A DNA stretch of 64,000 nt from Novosphingobium capsulatum NBRC 12533 (lineage in GTDB: Bacteria > Pseudomonadota > Alphaproteobacteria > Sphingomonadales > Sphingomonadaceae): contig NZ_BCYV01000006.1 of assembly GCF_001598375.1 (NCBI RefSeq), forward strand, positions 186,001-250,000, in the 5' to 3' direction. Of the stretch, positions 38,308 through 47,132 are shown piece by piece (position 1 is the first letter of the stretch; each line of letters opens with the position of its first letter). The translations under genes and the position numbers were made by a program. The notes below the pieces were generated by a model that did not search any database, was not told the origin of the DNA, and saw only the letters and a program-made list of their open reading frames with translations.

Positions 38308-39294
38308 ATGCGCCGTATCGCCCTTTTCCTGCTCGTGCTGGCCTTGGTGCCCACGATCTATGTGCGCCAGCCGTTTCCCCCGCCCAATCCCGACGACCGG
38401 GTGTTCTATCACGATCTGCTGCCCGGCCTGCGTGCCGGTGGCACGCTGCCGCGCTATGGCGCCCTGACGCTGGTGGGGGCGTGGCAACTGACCAGCCCCG
38501 ATCGCGAATTCGGCAATTTTTCGGCGCTGGCGGTGCGCAACCGGCGCGATCTGCTGGCCGTGAGCGATCGCAATGCGGTGATGGTCTTTACCCGGCCCGA
38601 TCAGCCGCTGCCCTGGCGCACGTGGCGGCGCGAAACCATTCATCCGGCATGGTCGGGCCAGGAAATCGACACCGACAGCGAATCGGTCTCGGTCGATCCG
38701 CGCAATGGCCAGGTGCTGATCGGCTATGAAGGGGCGGGCGCATTTCATCTGTTCAGCCCGGATTTCAGCCGCGATCGCGCGATCGCCGCGCCCGTGCTGC
38801 TGGAATGGCCCAACAACCAGGGGCCAGAGGCGATGCGCCAGCTGGCTGACGGGCGCACCGTGGTGATTGGCGAGGTCTTTGCCCACTGGTGGTCGCGCCG
38901 CCGCCATCCTGGGCTGATCTGGCCGGGCCTGCCGCGTAGCGGCCAGGCGCCGGCGCGGTTCGAGCTGGTCATGCCCGAAGGCTATCGCCCGGTGGAGCTT
39001 GCCCAGGCGCCCGATGGCCGCCTGCTGGTGCTGGGGCGCAAGTTCACGCTGGGCGGGTTTCGCACCGTGGTCACCATGATCGACGATCCGGCGGCGATTC
39101 GCCCCGGTGCGCAGGTAGAGCCGCGCCCGATCGCGTGGATCGCCGATCCGCGCATCCGCGACAACTATGAAGGCATGGTCGCCACGGCCGAGGCCGATGG
39201 CAGCACCGCGATCTGGCTGATTTCCGACAGCAACGAGATGGTCTGGCTGCAACGCACGCTGCTGCTCAAACTGCGGCTGGCGCGCGGCGCCTGA
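38308..39294 (+). CDS. Esterase-like activity of phytase domain protein
   Basis: 328 residues. A signal anchor (RRIALFLLVLALVPTIYV), then a beta-propeller-like domain: FSALAVRNRRDLLAVSDR, GQEIDTDSESVSVDPRNG, QGPEAMRQLADGRTVV and RDNYEGMVATAEADGS. This matches the phytase-like (PF13449) family. ATG 38308 preferred over GTG 38290. Substrate unknown. Confidence 0.8.
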   Translation: MRRIALFLLVLALVPTIYVRQPFPPPNPDDRVFYHDLLPGLRAGGTLPRYGALTLVGAWQLTSPDREFGNFSALAVRNRRDLLAVSDRNAVMVFTRPDQPLPWRTWRRETIHPAWSGQEIDTDSESVSVDPRNGQVLIGYEGAGAFHLFSPDFSRDRAIAAPVLLEWPNNQGPEAMRQLADGRTVVIGEVFAHWWSRRRHPGLIWPGLPRSGQAPARFELVMPEGYRPVELAQAPDGRLLVLGRKFTLGGFRTVVTMIDDPAAIRPGAQVEPRPIAWIADPRIRDNYEGMVATAEADGSTAIWLISDSNEMVWLQRTLLLKLRLARGA

Positions 39295-39333
39295 TCCGCC
39301 AGTCCTGCGCTATGCGCGCGGATGGCAGGCAAC

Positions 39334-39360
39334 AAAAAAGGCCGGGGGAGAACCCCGGCC
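39334..39360 (-). terminator. Terminator of rpmB
   Basis: Stem GGCCGGGG / CCCCGGCC with a 5-nt loop, followed on the minus strand by TTTTTT. Only a weak T-run follows on the plus strand. Confidence 0.9.
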
Positions 39361-39390
39361 TCTTTGTAGGCATCAGCGTGCCGCAGCCGT

Positions 39391-39681
39391 TCAGGCGGCG
39401 GTGGCGACAGCCTTGACCAGTTCACGCTTGACCTTGAGGGCGCGCGTGCTGAGCTTGGTGTTGTCCTGCTTGAGCAGCCAGTTGTCGAGACCGCCGTTGT
39501 GCTCCACCGAGCGCAGGCCGTGCGTCGAGACGCGGAACTTGAAGCTGCGATCGAGCTTCTCCGACATCAGGGTGACGTTCTGCAGGTTGGGGAGGAACAC
39601 GCGCTTGGTCTTGTTGTTGGCGTGGCTCACGTTGTGACCGATCTGGCGGCCCTTACCGGTCAGTTCGCAAATGCGCGACAT
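39391..39681 (-). CDS. rpmB: 50S ribosomal protein L28
   Basis: 96 residues, complete. Typical L28 start ([20 protein letters not shown]) and motif [15 protein letters not shown]. The upstream region has a possible -35 TTGACT (39751-39756, minus strand), but the -10 is unclear. Monocistronic, with its own terminator. Confidence 0.97.
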   Translation of the reverse strand: MSRICELTGKGRQIGHNVSHANNKTKRVFLPNLQNVTLMSEKLDRSFKFRVSTHGLRSVEHNGGLDNWLLKQDNTKLSTRALKVKRELVKAVATAA

Positions 39682-39813
39682 GGCTAAAAACTCGCTTCGT
39701 GTTCTGATGATCTATCTGGAAGGTGGCGCCATGATCGAATCAACCGGGGAAGTCAAGGATTCGCTTGCCCGAATGCCTTGCTGCCTGCCGATTCTGTGTT
39801 ACCGGCAGGAGAG

Positions 39814-40272
39814 ATGACCCGCTGGCCCCTGCCCGAACCGATGAAACTGGCGCTGCAACAGGCGCATGACGCCGCTGCTGCGGGCGAAGTGCCGATCGGC
39901 GCGGTGATCGTCAAGGGTGGGCAGGTGATTGCCGCCGCGCACAACCGGCCGCGTGGGCTGTGCGATCCCACCGCCCATGCCGAAGTGCTGGCGATTCGCG
40001 CCGCGGCGGCTGCCCTGGGCCAGGAACGGCTGGAGGGCTGCGACCTGTGGGTCACGCTGGAACCCTGCCCGATGTGTGCCGGGGCGATTGCCCACGCCCG
40101 GCTGGCGCGGGTCTATTACGCCGCGCCCGATCCCAAGGGCGGCGCGGTGGAACACGGTGGGCGCCTGTTCGACCAGCCCACCTGCCTCCACCGCCCCGAA
40201 GTCTATGCCGGCCTGGGCGAGGCGGAAAGCGCCGCGCTGCTGCGCGACTTCTTCCGCGCCCGCCGGGGGTGA
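39814..40272 (+). CDS. tadA: tRNA-specific adenosine deaminase
   Basis: 152 residues. It deaminates A34 of tRNA-Arg to inosine. Zinc motif HAEVLAIRAA and PCPMCAGAIAHARL. AGGAG lies 5 nt before the ATG. Divergent from rpmB. Its TGA is immediately followed by the beta-glucosidase stop on the other strand (TGATCA). Confidence 0.96.
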   Translation: MTRWPLPEPMKLALQQAHDAAAAGEVPIGAVIVKGGQVIAAAHNRPRGLCDPTAHAEVLAIRAAAAALGQERLEGCDLWVTLEPCPMCAGAIAHARLARVYYAAPDPKGGAVEHGGRLFDQPTCLHRPEVYAGLGEAESAALLRDFFRARRG

Positions 40273-41592
40273 TCAGACCCGGTTGGCGCGGGCGATCGCG
40301 CCCAGCACGGCGGCACTGGGCTTGGGCGTGCGGGCAAAGGTGACCGGGTCATAGCTGGCCAGGCCGAACCTGGGCTTATAGCCAAACACCCATTCGAAAT
40401 TGTCGATCAGGCTCCAGTGGCAATAGCCCAGCACCGGCACGCCATCGTCGATCGCGGCCTTCAAGTGGGTGAGCGCGGCCGGGATGAAGGCGGCGCGGAT
40501 GGTATCGTCATCGGTGCCCACGCCATGTTCCGATACCAGGATCGGCACGCCGGTGGCCTGGTGAGCATAGCGGACCGCGCCCGCCAGCGACGGCGCCCAG
40601 ACTTCGCTGCCTGACCAGTTGCGCACCGCGTCGGCCGGCGCGGGCAGGCGGCCCTGCGGCCCCCACAGCGCGCGTTCATAGTTCTGCACGCCCAGGAAAT
40701 CGTCGGCCTTGGCCACGTCGAGCCATGTGCCATACATCTCTTGGCGCTTGGCATCGCGCAGCGAGCCCTTGCCCACCGCCTGATCGTCCATCATCGCCAG
40801 CGACAGCCCCACCGGCAGGCGCGGCGCGGCAGCCTTGATCGCCGCCTTGCCCGCCTTGTGCGCGGCCAGCAGGCCAGCCTGCAGATCGGGCAGATCGGCC
40901 AGGCCGGCCACATTGGCGCAGAGGAAGCGCGGCACGCCCAGCCGCTTGGCCGCGGTTTCCAGCGTCAGCTTCTGGATCGCCCACAGTTCCGGCGGCACAT
41001 TGGCATTTTGCAGCAGCAACAGGATATTGGGTTCGTTGAAAGTGATCGCGGCATGAATGCGATCGCCAAAGTGGCGGGTGGCCTTGTCGGCAAAGCGGGC
41101 AAACAGCGCGGCGCTTTCCGGGTTGGCCCAGCCGCCCTGCGCGGAAAACCAGCGCGGCGCGGTAAAGTGGCTGAACGTGACGACCGGCGCCAGGCCACGG
41201 GCGCGGCAGCCATCGATCACGCGGGCATAGTGATCGAGCATCGCCTGCGAAAACAGGCCCTTTTCCGGCTCGATCCGCGCCCATTCGATGCCAAAGCGAT
41301 AGGTGTTGAGGCCGATCGCCTTGGCCAGGTCAAGATCCTGTTCCCACAGCAGGAAACTGTTGGCGGCATCGCCCGATGGCGCGGCAAAGACCGTGGGCTG
41401 CTGGTTTTCCAGAAACCACAGGTCGCTGCTGGTATTGTTCCCTTCGATCTGGTGCGGCGCAGTGGATGCGCCCCACAGGAAGCCCTGGGGAAACTGCGAC
41501 GAAACGGCGGCCTTGGCGGCCTTGGCCAGGGCGGGCGTGGCACTCGCGGCCAGCGCGGCGCCGGCCGCGAGCATGGTACGGCGATCGAGCAT
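40273..41592 (-). CDS. Exported glycoside hydrolase family 1 (beta-glucosidase)
   Basis: 439 residues. Signal peptide (LDRRTMLAAGAALAASATPA) with a possible twin-arginine motif. The acid/base Glu is in TFNEPNILLLL (near residue 187) and the nucleophile Glu in LVSEHGVGTDD (near 355, where most family members have TENG). N-terminal GFLWGASTAPHQIEGN is a GH1 hallmark. Last gene of the catabolic set, suggesting periplasmic release of an aglycone. Confidence 0.9.
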   Translation of the reverse strand: MLDRRTMLAAGAALAASATPALAKAAKAAVSSQFPQGFLWGASTAPHQIEGNNTSSDLWFLENQQPTVFAAPSGDAANSFLLWEQDLDLAKAIGLNTYRFGIEWARIEPEKGLFSQAMLDHYARVIDGCRARGLAPVVTFSHFTAPRWFSAQGGWANPESAALFARFADKATRHFGDRIHAAITFNEPNILLLLQNANVPPELWAIQKLTLETAAKRLGVPRFLCANVAGLADLPDLQAGLLAAHKAGKAAIKAAAPRLPVGLSLAMMDDQAVGKGSLRDAKRQEMYGTWLDVAKADDFLGVQNYERALWGPQGRLPAPADAVRNWSGSEVWAPSLAGAVRYAHQATGVPILVSEHGVGTDDDTIRAAFIPAALTHLKAAIDDGVPVLGYCHWSLIDNFEWVFGYKPRFGLASYDPVTFARTPKPSAAVLGAIARANRV

Positions 41593-41620
41593 GGAACTGC
41601 CTTTCAGGTAGATCGAAATG

Positions 41621-42493
41621 TCAGGCGCAGATGGCGTGCACGAAGGCGATGATCTCATCCGCCAGGCGGCGGTCTGACGTGCCCAGGTGCATGGCCATTG
41701 AATAGTGATTGTGGCCCGATGCGATGTATCCACGCGGCATGGTGCCATGGCGCGCCAGCCGATCGCCCATCAGGCCCAGGAACTCTGCCTGGAAGCGCGG
41801 CGGATCGAATTCGGCAATCGCCACCAGCAACGGCAAGGAAGTGGCGACCATCGCTTCGCGCGGGGCACGGCCGGCATAGTCCTGCGCGTTGCCGTAATAG
41901 AGCTGGTCCCGTTCATCGAGCGGGGTGTAGCCATAGAGGCCCGAGAGCAGCACCGCGCCGCGCGCCGCCAGATCAGGGCGCAGGCGGATCGCGCCGGCCA
42001 CATGCACGGCGCCGGCAGACGTGCCGACCAGCACGATGCGCTGCGGGTCGCCGCCATGATCGGCGACATGGGCCACCAGCCAGTCGAGCGCGGCCAGCAC
42101 GTCTTGCGATCCGGCGGGCCACATATGATCGGGCGCCAGGCGATAGTTGATCACGGCGCCGATCATCCCGGCCTGCGCCGCCATGCGGCCCACCGCGGCG
42201 TTGGGCCAGGTTTCTGCCCCGCTGCCACTCCCGCTGCCACCCTTGTCGCCGCGCAGGAAGCCGCCGCCGTGCACGAAGACCAGCACCGGCTTGGGCGCAT
42301 CGCCGGGCGAGCCATAAAGATCGAGCCGGTGGCGTTCGTGGGGACCATAGGCGAGGTCCACCGCCGCAGCCGGAACCGCTTGGGTCAGCGCCGCCTGCTC
42401 GGCATCGAACAGGGCGCGCACCTGGCCTAGCAGATCGGGCGTCAGCGTGGTGCCCATGGCGGCGATTGCGGCGCGGGTGGCGTCAAACGGCAT
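41621..42493 (-). CDS. Alpha/beta hydrolase, hormone-sensitive-lipase type
   Basis: 290 residues. Oxyanion motif VHGGGFLRGDK, nucleophile GTSAGAVHVAG and a C-terminal ASGHNHYS carry a complete triad with an Asp. Such enzymes cleave carboxyl esters. Located 28 bp before the beta-glucosidase, so co-transcribed. Confidence 0.85.
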   Translation of the reverse strand: MPFDATRAAIAAMGTTLTPDLLGQVRALFDAEQAALTQAVPAAAVDLAYGPHERHRLDLYGSPGDAPKPVLVFVHGGGFLRGDKGGSGSGSGAETWPNAAVGRMAAQAGMIGAVINYRLAPDHMWPAGSQDVLAALDWLVAHVADHGGDPQRIVLVGTSAGAVHVAGAIRLRPDLAARGAVLLSGLYGYTPLDERDQLYYGNAQDYAGRAPREAMVATSLPLLVAIAEFDPPRFQAEFLGLMGDRLARHGTMPRGYIASGHNHYSMAMHLGTSDRRLADEIIAFVHAICA

Positions 42494-42536
42494 CGATGCT
42501 TTCCTTCAAGGGAGCGGATCGCCTGAGAACGTGTTG

Positions 42537-42564
42537 GCCGCCCCCATCGTGAGACAGGGGCGGC
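42537..42564 (-). other. Hairpin between the TonB receptor and esterase genes
   Basis: An 8-bp stem GCCGCCCC / GGGGCGGC with a 12-nt loop and no T-run. It may stabilise or partly terminate the receptor transcript; that is inferred. Confidence 0.4.
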
Positions 42565-42574
42565 GGGTATCGGA

Positions 42575-44848
42575 TCAGAACTTGCCGTCGAGCGACAGAC
42601 CCACGGTGCGGAACGACTGCGGGCCATAGATGGCGCCGATGTTGGCCGCACCGCCATAGGGGAAGCTCGACTGATAGAGCGAGGGCTCGTTCACGTTGAA
42701 CAGGTTGCGGGCAAACACCGCCAGGGTGAAGCGTTCATCGGCCGTGCGCACGCCGATGCGGCCACCCACCGTCCAGTGCGGACGGAACGTGGTATCGGCC
42801 ACCGAATTGGCTTCATAGCGGATGCGCGATTTCCACACCGCGTCGGCCGCCAGGAAGCCCTTGAGGTTTTCGCCCAGGTCATGGGCATATTCACCCGAGA
42901 CGGTGAACTTGTACTTGGGCGCATAAGCCAGCTGAGTGTTGCCGATATCGCTGCCATCGGTACCGATGAAGCCCTTGGGATAGGTGGCCTTGGCATAGAT
43001 GAAACCGGTATTGAGCGAGAGATTGCGCGTCACCTTGCCGAACAGGTTGATTTCCGCCCCGCGCGACTTGACCCCGTTGATGTTGGTCTGGACGCACGAG
43101 ATGACCGCGTTCTTGTCGACCGTGCACTGCTGCGCCTGGAAGTTCTCGATCTTCTGGTAGAACAGGTTGGCATCCAGCACCCAGCTGCGCAGCAGCGTGG
43201 TCTTGAAGCCCACTTCGTACGAGGTCGGCACTTCTGGCAGGACGACATAGGGCACGGCGCCCGAGGGCGTGGCGATCTGGCCACCCTTGAAGCCGCGTGC
43301 CACGGTGGCATAGGCCATGGTGCGCGGATCGATGTCATACTGCAGGCCACCCTTCCACGAAACCTTGCCGACGTGCAGGCGGGTATAGCTGTCCAGCGCC
43401 GTGCCGGCCGCGTTCTGCATGCCGAGCGAGAGCACATCGTCAGTATAGCGGCCGCCCGCGATCAGGCGCAGTTTGTCGCCGGCGTGGATCGTCATCTGGC
43501 CGAACGCGGCGATCGATTCGTCGACCACGCGATAGGCGTTCACCGTGCTGGAGAAGGCCGGGATGTAGACGCCCGGTGCCGGGTGGATGGCGACCGACAC
43601 GGTTTCGGGCGTGCGCGTCATCACCTGGCGCGAATAGAACCCGCCCAGGGTATATTCCACGGTCTGGTTGGCCGGGGACGACAGCCGCACTTCCTGGGTG
43701 AACAGGTCGATCGGGCGATCGACCGGCGAATTGTGCACCTGCAGTTCCAGCGGATCGGCGCGGAACACGTTGGATGCCGCGCCATAGCCCTTTTCATGGG
43801 TGCTGCGGTAGGCGGTGATCGAGGTGAGCGTGAAGGGCGCGAACTGGTAATCCAGCTGGAGCGAGGCGCCGCCGGTCTTGATCCGGTCGGTGTATTGCTC
43901 GCTGGTGCAATAGTTGCGGTTGCCTTCGCCCGCCGTCACGCCGCAGCTTGCCAGGTTGGCGGTGACGTTGTCGGGGATGGGGAAGGGCGTGGGCAGCGGC
44001 AGGATGCCAGGGCCGCTGCTCTTCACGAAGGTGAAGAAGTTGCCGCCATTGGTAGTGCGGGTGTCGGTATAGTCACCGATCAGGTTGACCGTCAGCTTGT
44101 CGGTCGGCTCCCACAGCAGACGCGCGCGGCCGCCCATGGTTTCGTTCTTGTCATACTGGCCGGTGGTCAGGTTGTAATCCGGGCCCTGGCGCATGTTGCC
44201 ATAGGCGGCCACGCGGATCGCGGCATTGCTGGCGATCGGCACGTTGGCCACGCCCTGCAGGATCTGGTTGCCCGATTTGGAACCGGCAAAGCCGGCAGCC
44301 GAAAGCTCGCTGCGCACGCGCACCGAAACCTTGTCGAATTCGGGCTTGTTGGTGGTGATGTTGATCACCCCGGCCGAGGTGGTGAGGCCGAACAGCGTGC
44401 CCTGCGGGCCCTTGAGCACTTCGATCCGCGCCACGTCGAACAGGTCGGAGATATTGGCGTTGCCCTGGCTGACCTGGTCTACCACCACGCCCACCGATGC
44501 CACCGCGCCAGCCGAGAAGGTCTGCGTGCCGATGCCACGGATCGCGCCGCCGCCGCCGGTGTTCTGGCCGGGTGCCGACTGGATTTCCAGGCTTGGGGCG
44601 ATGCGGTTGAGATCGTTGACGGTGTTGACCTGCTGGCGTTCCAGCTGGCCAGCATCGGCCACGGTGATCGAGATCGGCACTTCCGTCACCTTTTCCACGC
44701 GGCGCTGCGCGGTCACCACGATGGCGGCGTCGGGGCCGTTGTCGACAGCCTGCGGCGCGGCGGCCGGGGCTGATTGCGCCAGGGCTGGCGTGGCCAGGAC
44801 GGAAAGCGAAAGACCGGCAAGCAGCGCGGTGCGGGTGTGGCAGATCAT
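42575..44848 (-). CDS. TonB-dependent receptor
   Basis: 757 residues. A signal peptide (LLAGLSLSVLATPALAQ), a TonB box-like stretch (DAAIVVTAQRR), a plug domain (EVPISITVADAGQLERQQV, then VARIEVLKGPQGTLFG) and a 22-strand barrel ending in SLDGKF. It would import a bulky compound through the outer membrane. In this set the cargo is probably the aromatic or glycosylated substrate; no siderophore genes are near. Confidence 0.93.
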   Translation of the reverse strand: MICHTRTALLAGLSLSVLATPALAQSAPAAAPQAVDNGPDAAIVVTAQRRVEKVTEVPISITVADAGQLERQQVNTVNDLNRIAPSLEIQSAPGQNTGGGGAIRGIGTQTFSAGAVASVGVVVDQVSQGNANISDLFDVARIEVLKGPQGTLFGLTTSAGVINITTNKPEFDKVSVRVRSELSAAGFAGSKSGNQILQGVANVPIASNAAIRVAAYGNMRQGPDYNLTTGQYDKNETMGGRARLLWEPTDKLTVNLIGDYTDTRTTNGGNFFTFVKSSGPGILPLPTPFPIPDNVTANLASCGVTAGEGNRNYCTSEQYTDRIKTGGASLQLDYQFAPFTLTSITAYRSTHEKGYGAASNVFRADPLELQVHNSPVDRPIDLFTQEVRLSSPANQTVEYTLGGFYSRQVMTRTPETVSVAIHPAPGVYIPAFSSTVNAYRVVDESIAAFGQMTIHAGDKLRLIAGGRYTDDVLSLGMQNAAGTALDSYTRLHVGKVSWKGGLQYDIDPRTMAYATVARGFKGGQIATPSGAVPYVVLPEVPTSYEVGFKTTLLRSWVLDANLFYQKIENFQAQQCTVDKNAVISCVQTNINGVKSRGAEINLFGKVTRNLSLNTGFIYAKATYPKGFIGTDGSDIGNTQLAYAPKYKFTVSGEYAHDLGENLKGFLAADAVWKSRIRYEANSVADTTFRPHWTVGGRIGVRTADERFTLAVFARNLFNVNEPSLYQSSFPYGGAANIGAIYGPQSFRTVGLSLDGKF

Positions 44849-44937
44849 GATGGTTCTCTCCCCAAAAATCGTGCGTTTATCGGTCCGTGCCCGCCGTTAT
44901 GCGGGCGCGGTCGGCTGGATTGGAATGAAACGGCGGG

Positions 44938-45771
44938 TCAGATTTCGTCGATGACCGGGTTGGTCAGCGTGCCGATCACGCCCACGGAAATTTCACAGAC
45001 ATCGCCGGCCTTCATGTAGAGCGGCGGCTTGCGCTTATCGCCCACACCGCCCGGCGTGCCGGTGACGATCACGTCACCAGGGGCGAGCGGGGTGAAGGTG
45101 CTGCAATATTCGATCACGAACGGGATATCCCAGATCATGTCGCTGACCGGCTGGTCCTGGACCAGTTCGCCGTTGAGACGCGTCTGCACGCGCTGGCTGC
45201 CAAGGTCCGCCACTTCATCGGGCAGGACCAGCGCCGGGCCGAACGCGCCGGTGGCCGGATAGTTCTTGCCCGGCGTGAACTGGATATTGTGGCGCTGCCA
45301 ATCGCGCGCCGAACCGTCGTTGAAGATGGAGAAACCGGCGACATGGGCCATGGCATCGGCGCGGGCGATACGGCGCCCGCCCTTGCCGATTACCACCGCC
45401 AGTTCGCCTTCATAGTCGAACCGCTCGGTCTCGCGCGGGCGCACCAGCGGCTCGCCATCGGCGATCAGGGTATCGGCCCAGCGGGTGAAGATCGCCGGAA
45501 ATTCCTTCTGCTCGCGCCCGGTCTCGGCCACGTGCGTGGCATAGTTGAGGCCGACGCACAGGATCTTGCCGGGATTGGGCACGACCGGCAGCAGGCGCAC
45601 ATCGGCGAGGGCAAAATGACCGGTGGCAGGCAGGGCTGCCAGATCCTGGTCGGCCACGTCCTTGAGAAAGGCGGCGCTGCCGGCCGTGCCGAGATCGTGC
45701 ACGGTATCGCCATCGAGACGGCCAAAGCTGGGCAGGCCATCGGGGCGGCGGAAGCTGATGAGACGAGTCAT
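44938..45771 (-). CDS. Fumarylacetoacetate hydrolase-family protein
   Basis: 277 residues. Metal ligands in DYEGELAVVIG and a Asp in IFNDGSARDWQ; VTGTPGGVGDKRKPPLYM is the family C-terminal motif. The family hydrolyses, hydrates or decarboxylates ring-cleavage products. Fits the step after the dioxygenase of this cluster. Confidence 0.9.
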   Translation of the reverse strand: MTRLISFRRPDGLPSFGRLDGDTVHDLGTAGSAAFLKDVADQDLAALPATGHFALADVRLLPVVPNPGKILCVGLNYATHVAETGREQKEFPAIFTRWADTLIADGEPLVRPRETERFDYEGELAVVIGKGGRRIARADAMAHVAGFSIFNDGSARDWQRHNIQFTPGKNYPATGAFGPALVLPDEVADLGSQRVQTRLNGELVQDQPVSDMIWDIPFVIEYCSTFTPLAPGDVIVTGTPGGVGDKRKPPLYMKAGDVCEISVGVIGTLTNPVIDEI

Positions 45772-45804
45772 GATTTTGGGATCACTCCAGAATTCGGTTT
45801 GGAT

Positions 45805-46698
45805 TCAGGCCTGGGCGGGATCGGCTGGCTGCCAGGCGCGGCGAAAGCGGAAGCGCTCTTCGGCCTGGCGCAGGCCGTCGAAATCCTTGTCGGAAATGCC
45901 CCACTGGTCGATGCGGTTTGGCGGCCAGGTCCAGTCTTCGGGGCTGCCCGCGCGGTAATCCTCGGGCACCTTTTCCACGGCCGTGGAATATTCGATCACC
46001 GGGCCGAACGGCGCGATGTAATAGGCATAGACATTGGCGCCCGGCCCATGACGGCCCGGCCCCCAGGCCGGGGCAAAGCCGTGGTCGCGCATGCGGCCGA
46101 TGCCGCGCATCACCGCGTCGAGGTCTTCCATCTCGAACGCGATGTGGTTGAGGCTGGAAAAGCCGGCACGCGCAAAGGCGGTCGAATGGTGGCTGTCGTT
46201 GCAGCGCACGAAGACCATGCCCTTGGTGCGGTCCGACACGCGAAAGCCCAGCACGTCTTCCACGGCATGGCCCGACGCTTCGGCATCGGCGGAATTGAAC
46301 ACGATGTGCGTCAGCTTGACCGGCAGGTCGCGCCCGGTGATCGGCTCCACCTCGGTCGTATTGACCAGAAAGCGCAGCAGCTCCCCCTCGGGCAGTTCCA
46401 CGATCACGCCTTCGCCTGCGCCCGGATCGGCCGAAACCGTATCGATCAGCGGCCAGCCGCGCGCGGCGGCGCGGCTGCGGATGTCGGCAAGCTCGGCCGC
46501 GGTGCAGACAAACGTAGTGGAGCGCACGAATTCCGCGTCAGCCTTTTCGAAGGCAACGAGATAGGGATAGGAGCCCGAGCCGCGCAGGTAATGGGTATCG
46601 CCGCGCACCTCGCCAGGCGCCATGCCCCAGATATCGAGCATGAAGCGGGCCGCGGCGGCCGGATCGGGCAGCGCCAGTTCGATACTGCGCAGTTTCAT
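45805..46698 (-). CDS. VOC-family extradiol-type dioxygenase
   Basis: 297 residues with two glyoxalase-fold modules. A complete type I extradiol metal triad is in place: His in LTHIVFNSADA, His in LNHIAFEMEDLD and Glu in VIEYSTAVEKV. It may split catecholic rings. The ATG overlaps the GlcG stop by 4 nt. Confidence 0.82.
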   Translation of the reverse strand: MKLRSIELALPDPAAAARFMLDIWGMAPGEVRGDTHYLRGSGSYPYLVAFEKADAEFVRSTTFVCTAAELADIRSRAAARGWPLIDTVSADPGAGEGVIVELPEGELLRFLVNTTEVEPITGRDLPVKLTHIVFNSADAEASGHAVEDVLGFRVSDRTKGMVFVRCNDSHHSTAFARAGFSSLNHIAFEMEDLDAVMRGIGRMRDHGFAPAWGPGRHGPGANVYAYYIAPFGPVIEYSTAVEKVPEDYRAGSPEDWTWPPNRIDQWGISDKDFDGLRQAEERFRFRRAWQPADPAQA

Positions 46699-47132
46699 CG
46701 GGTTTGCTCCTGGTTGAAGCCGGCGGCGTGCAGGCCGGCAGTCACGCATTCCTCGTCGCAATCGCCGGTGTCGCCACTGGCGCCCACCGATCCCAGCACC
46801 AGGCCCTGCGGACCACGCACCAGCACACCGCCGGGCGAAAAGGCCATGTCGCCCCCCAGCGCCACGGCCACGCTTTGAAAGAATACCGGGTTGCCCTTGG
46901 CACGCTCGGCCAGGATGCGCGTATCGGCGCCCATGCCCAGCGCGCCCTTGGCCTTGGCCCGGGCAATCTCCAGCCGGGCAAAGGTGGCGCCGTCTTCGCG
47001 GGCAAAGGCGATGGGATGGCCGCCGGCATCGAGCACGATCACCGCCAGCGGCTTGGCCGCGCGGGCGCGGGCACTGGCCAGCGCGGCGGCGATCACGGCC
47101 TGGGCCGCGGTCAGATCGAGTGTGGTCATCAT
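46695..47132 (-). CDS. GlcG/HbpS-family protein
   Basis: 145 residues. Family motif VIVLDAGGHPIAFAREDG and GGVLVRGPQGLVLGSVGASG with GDTGDCDEECV at the end. Members bind heme or cobalamin and often sit in catabolic operons without a proven role. Coupled to the FAD hydroxylase by ATGA. Confidence 0.85.
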   Translation of the reverse strand: MMTTLDLTAAQAVIAAALASARARAAKPLAVIVLDAGGHPIAFAREDGATFARLEIARAKAKGALGMGADTRILAERAKGNPVFFQSVAVALGGDMAFSPGGVLVRGPQGLVLGSVGASGDTGDCDEECVTAGLHAAGFNQEQTR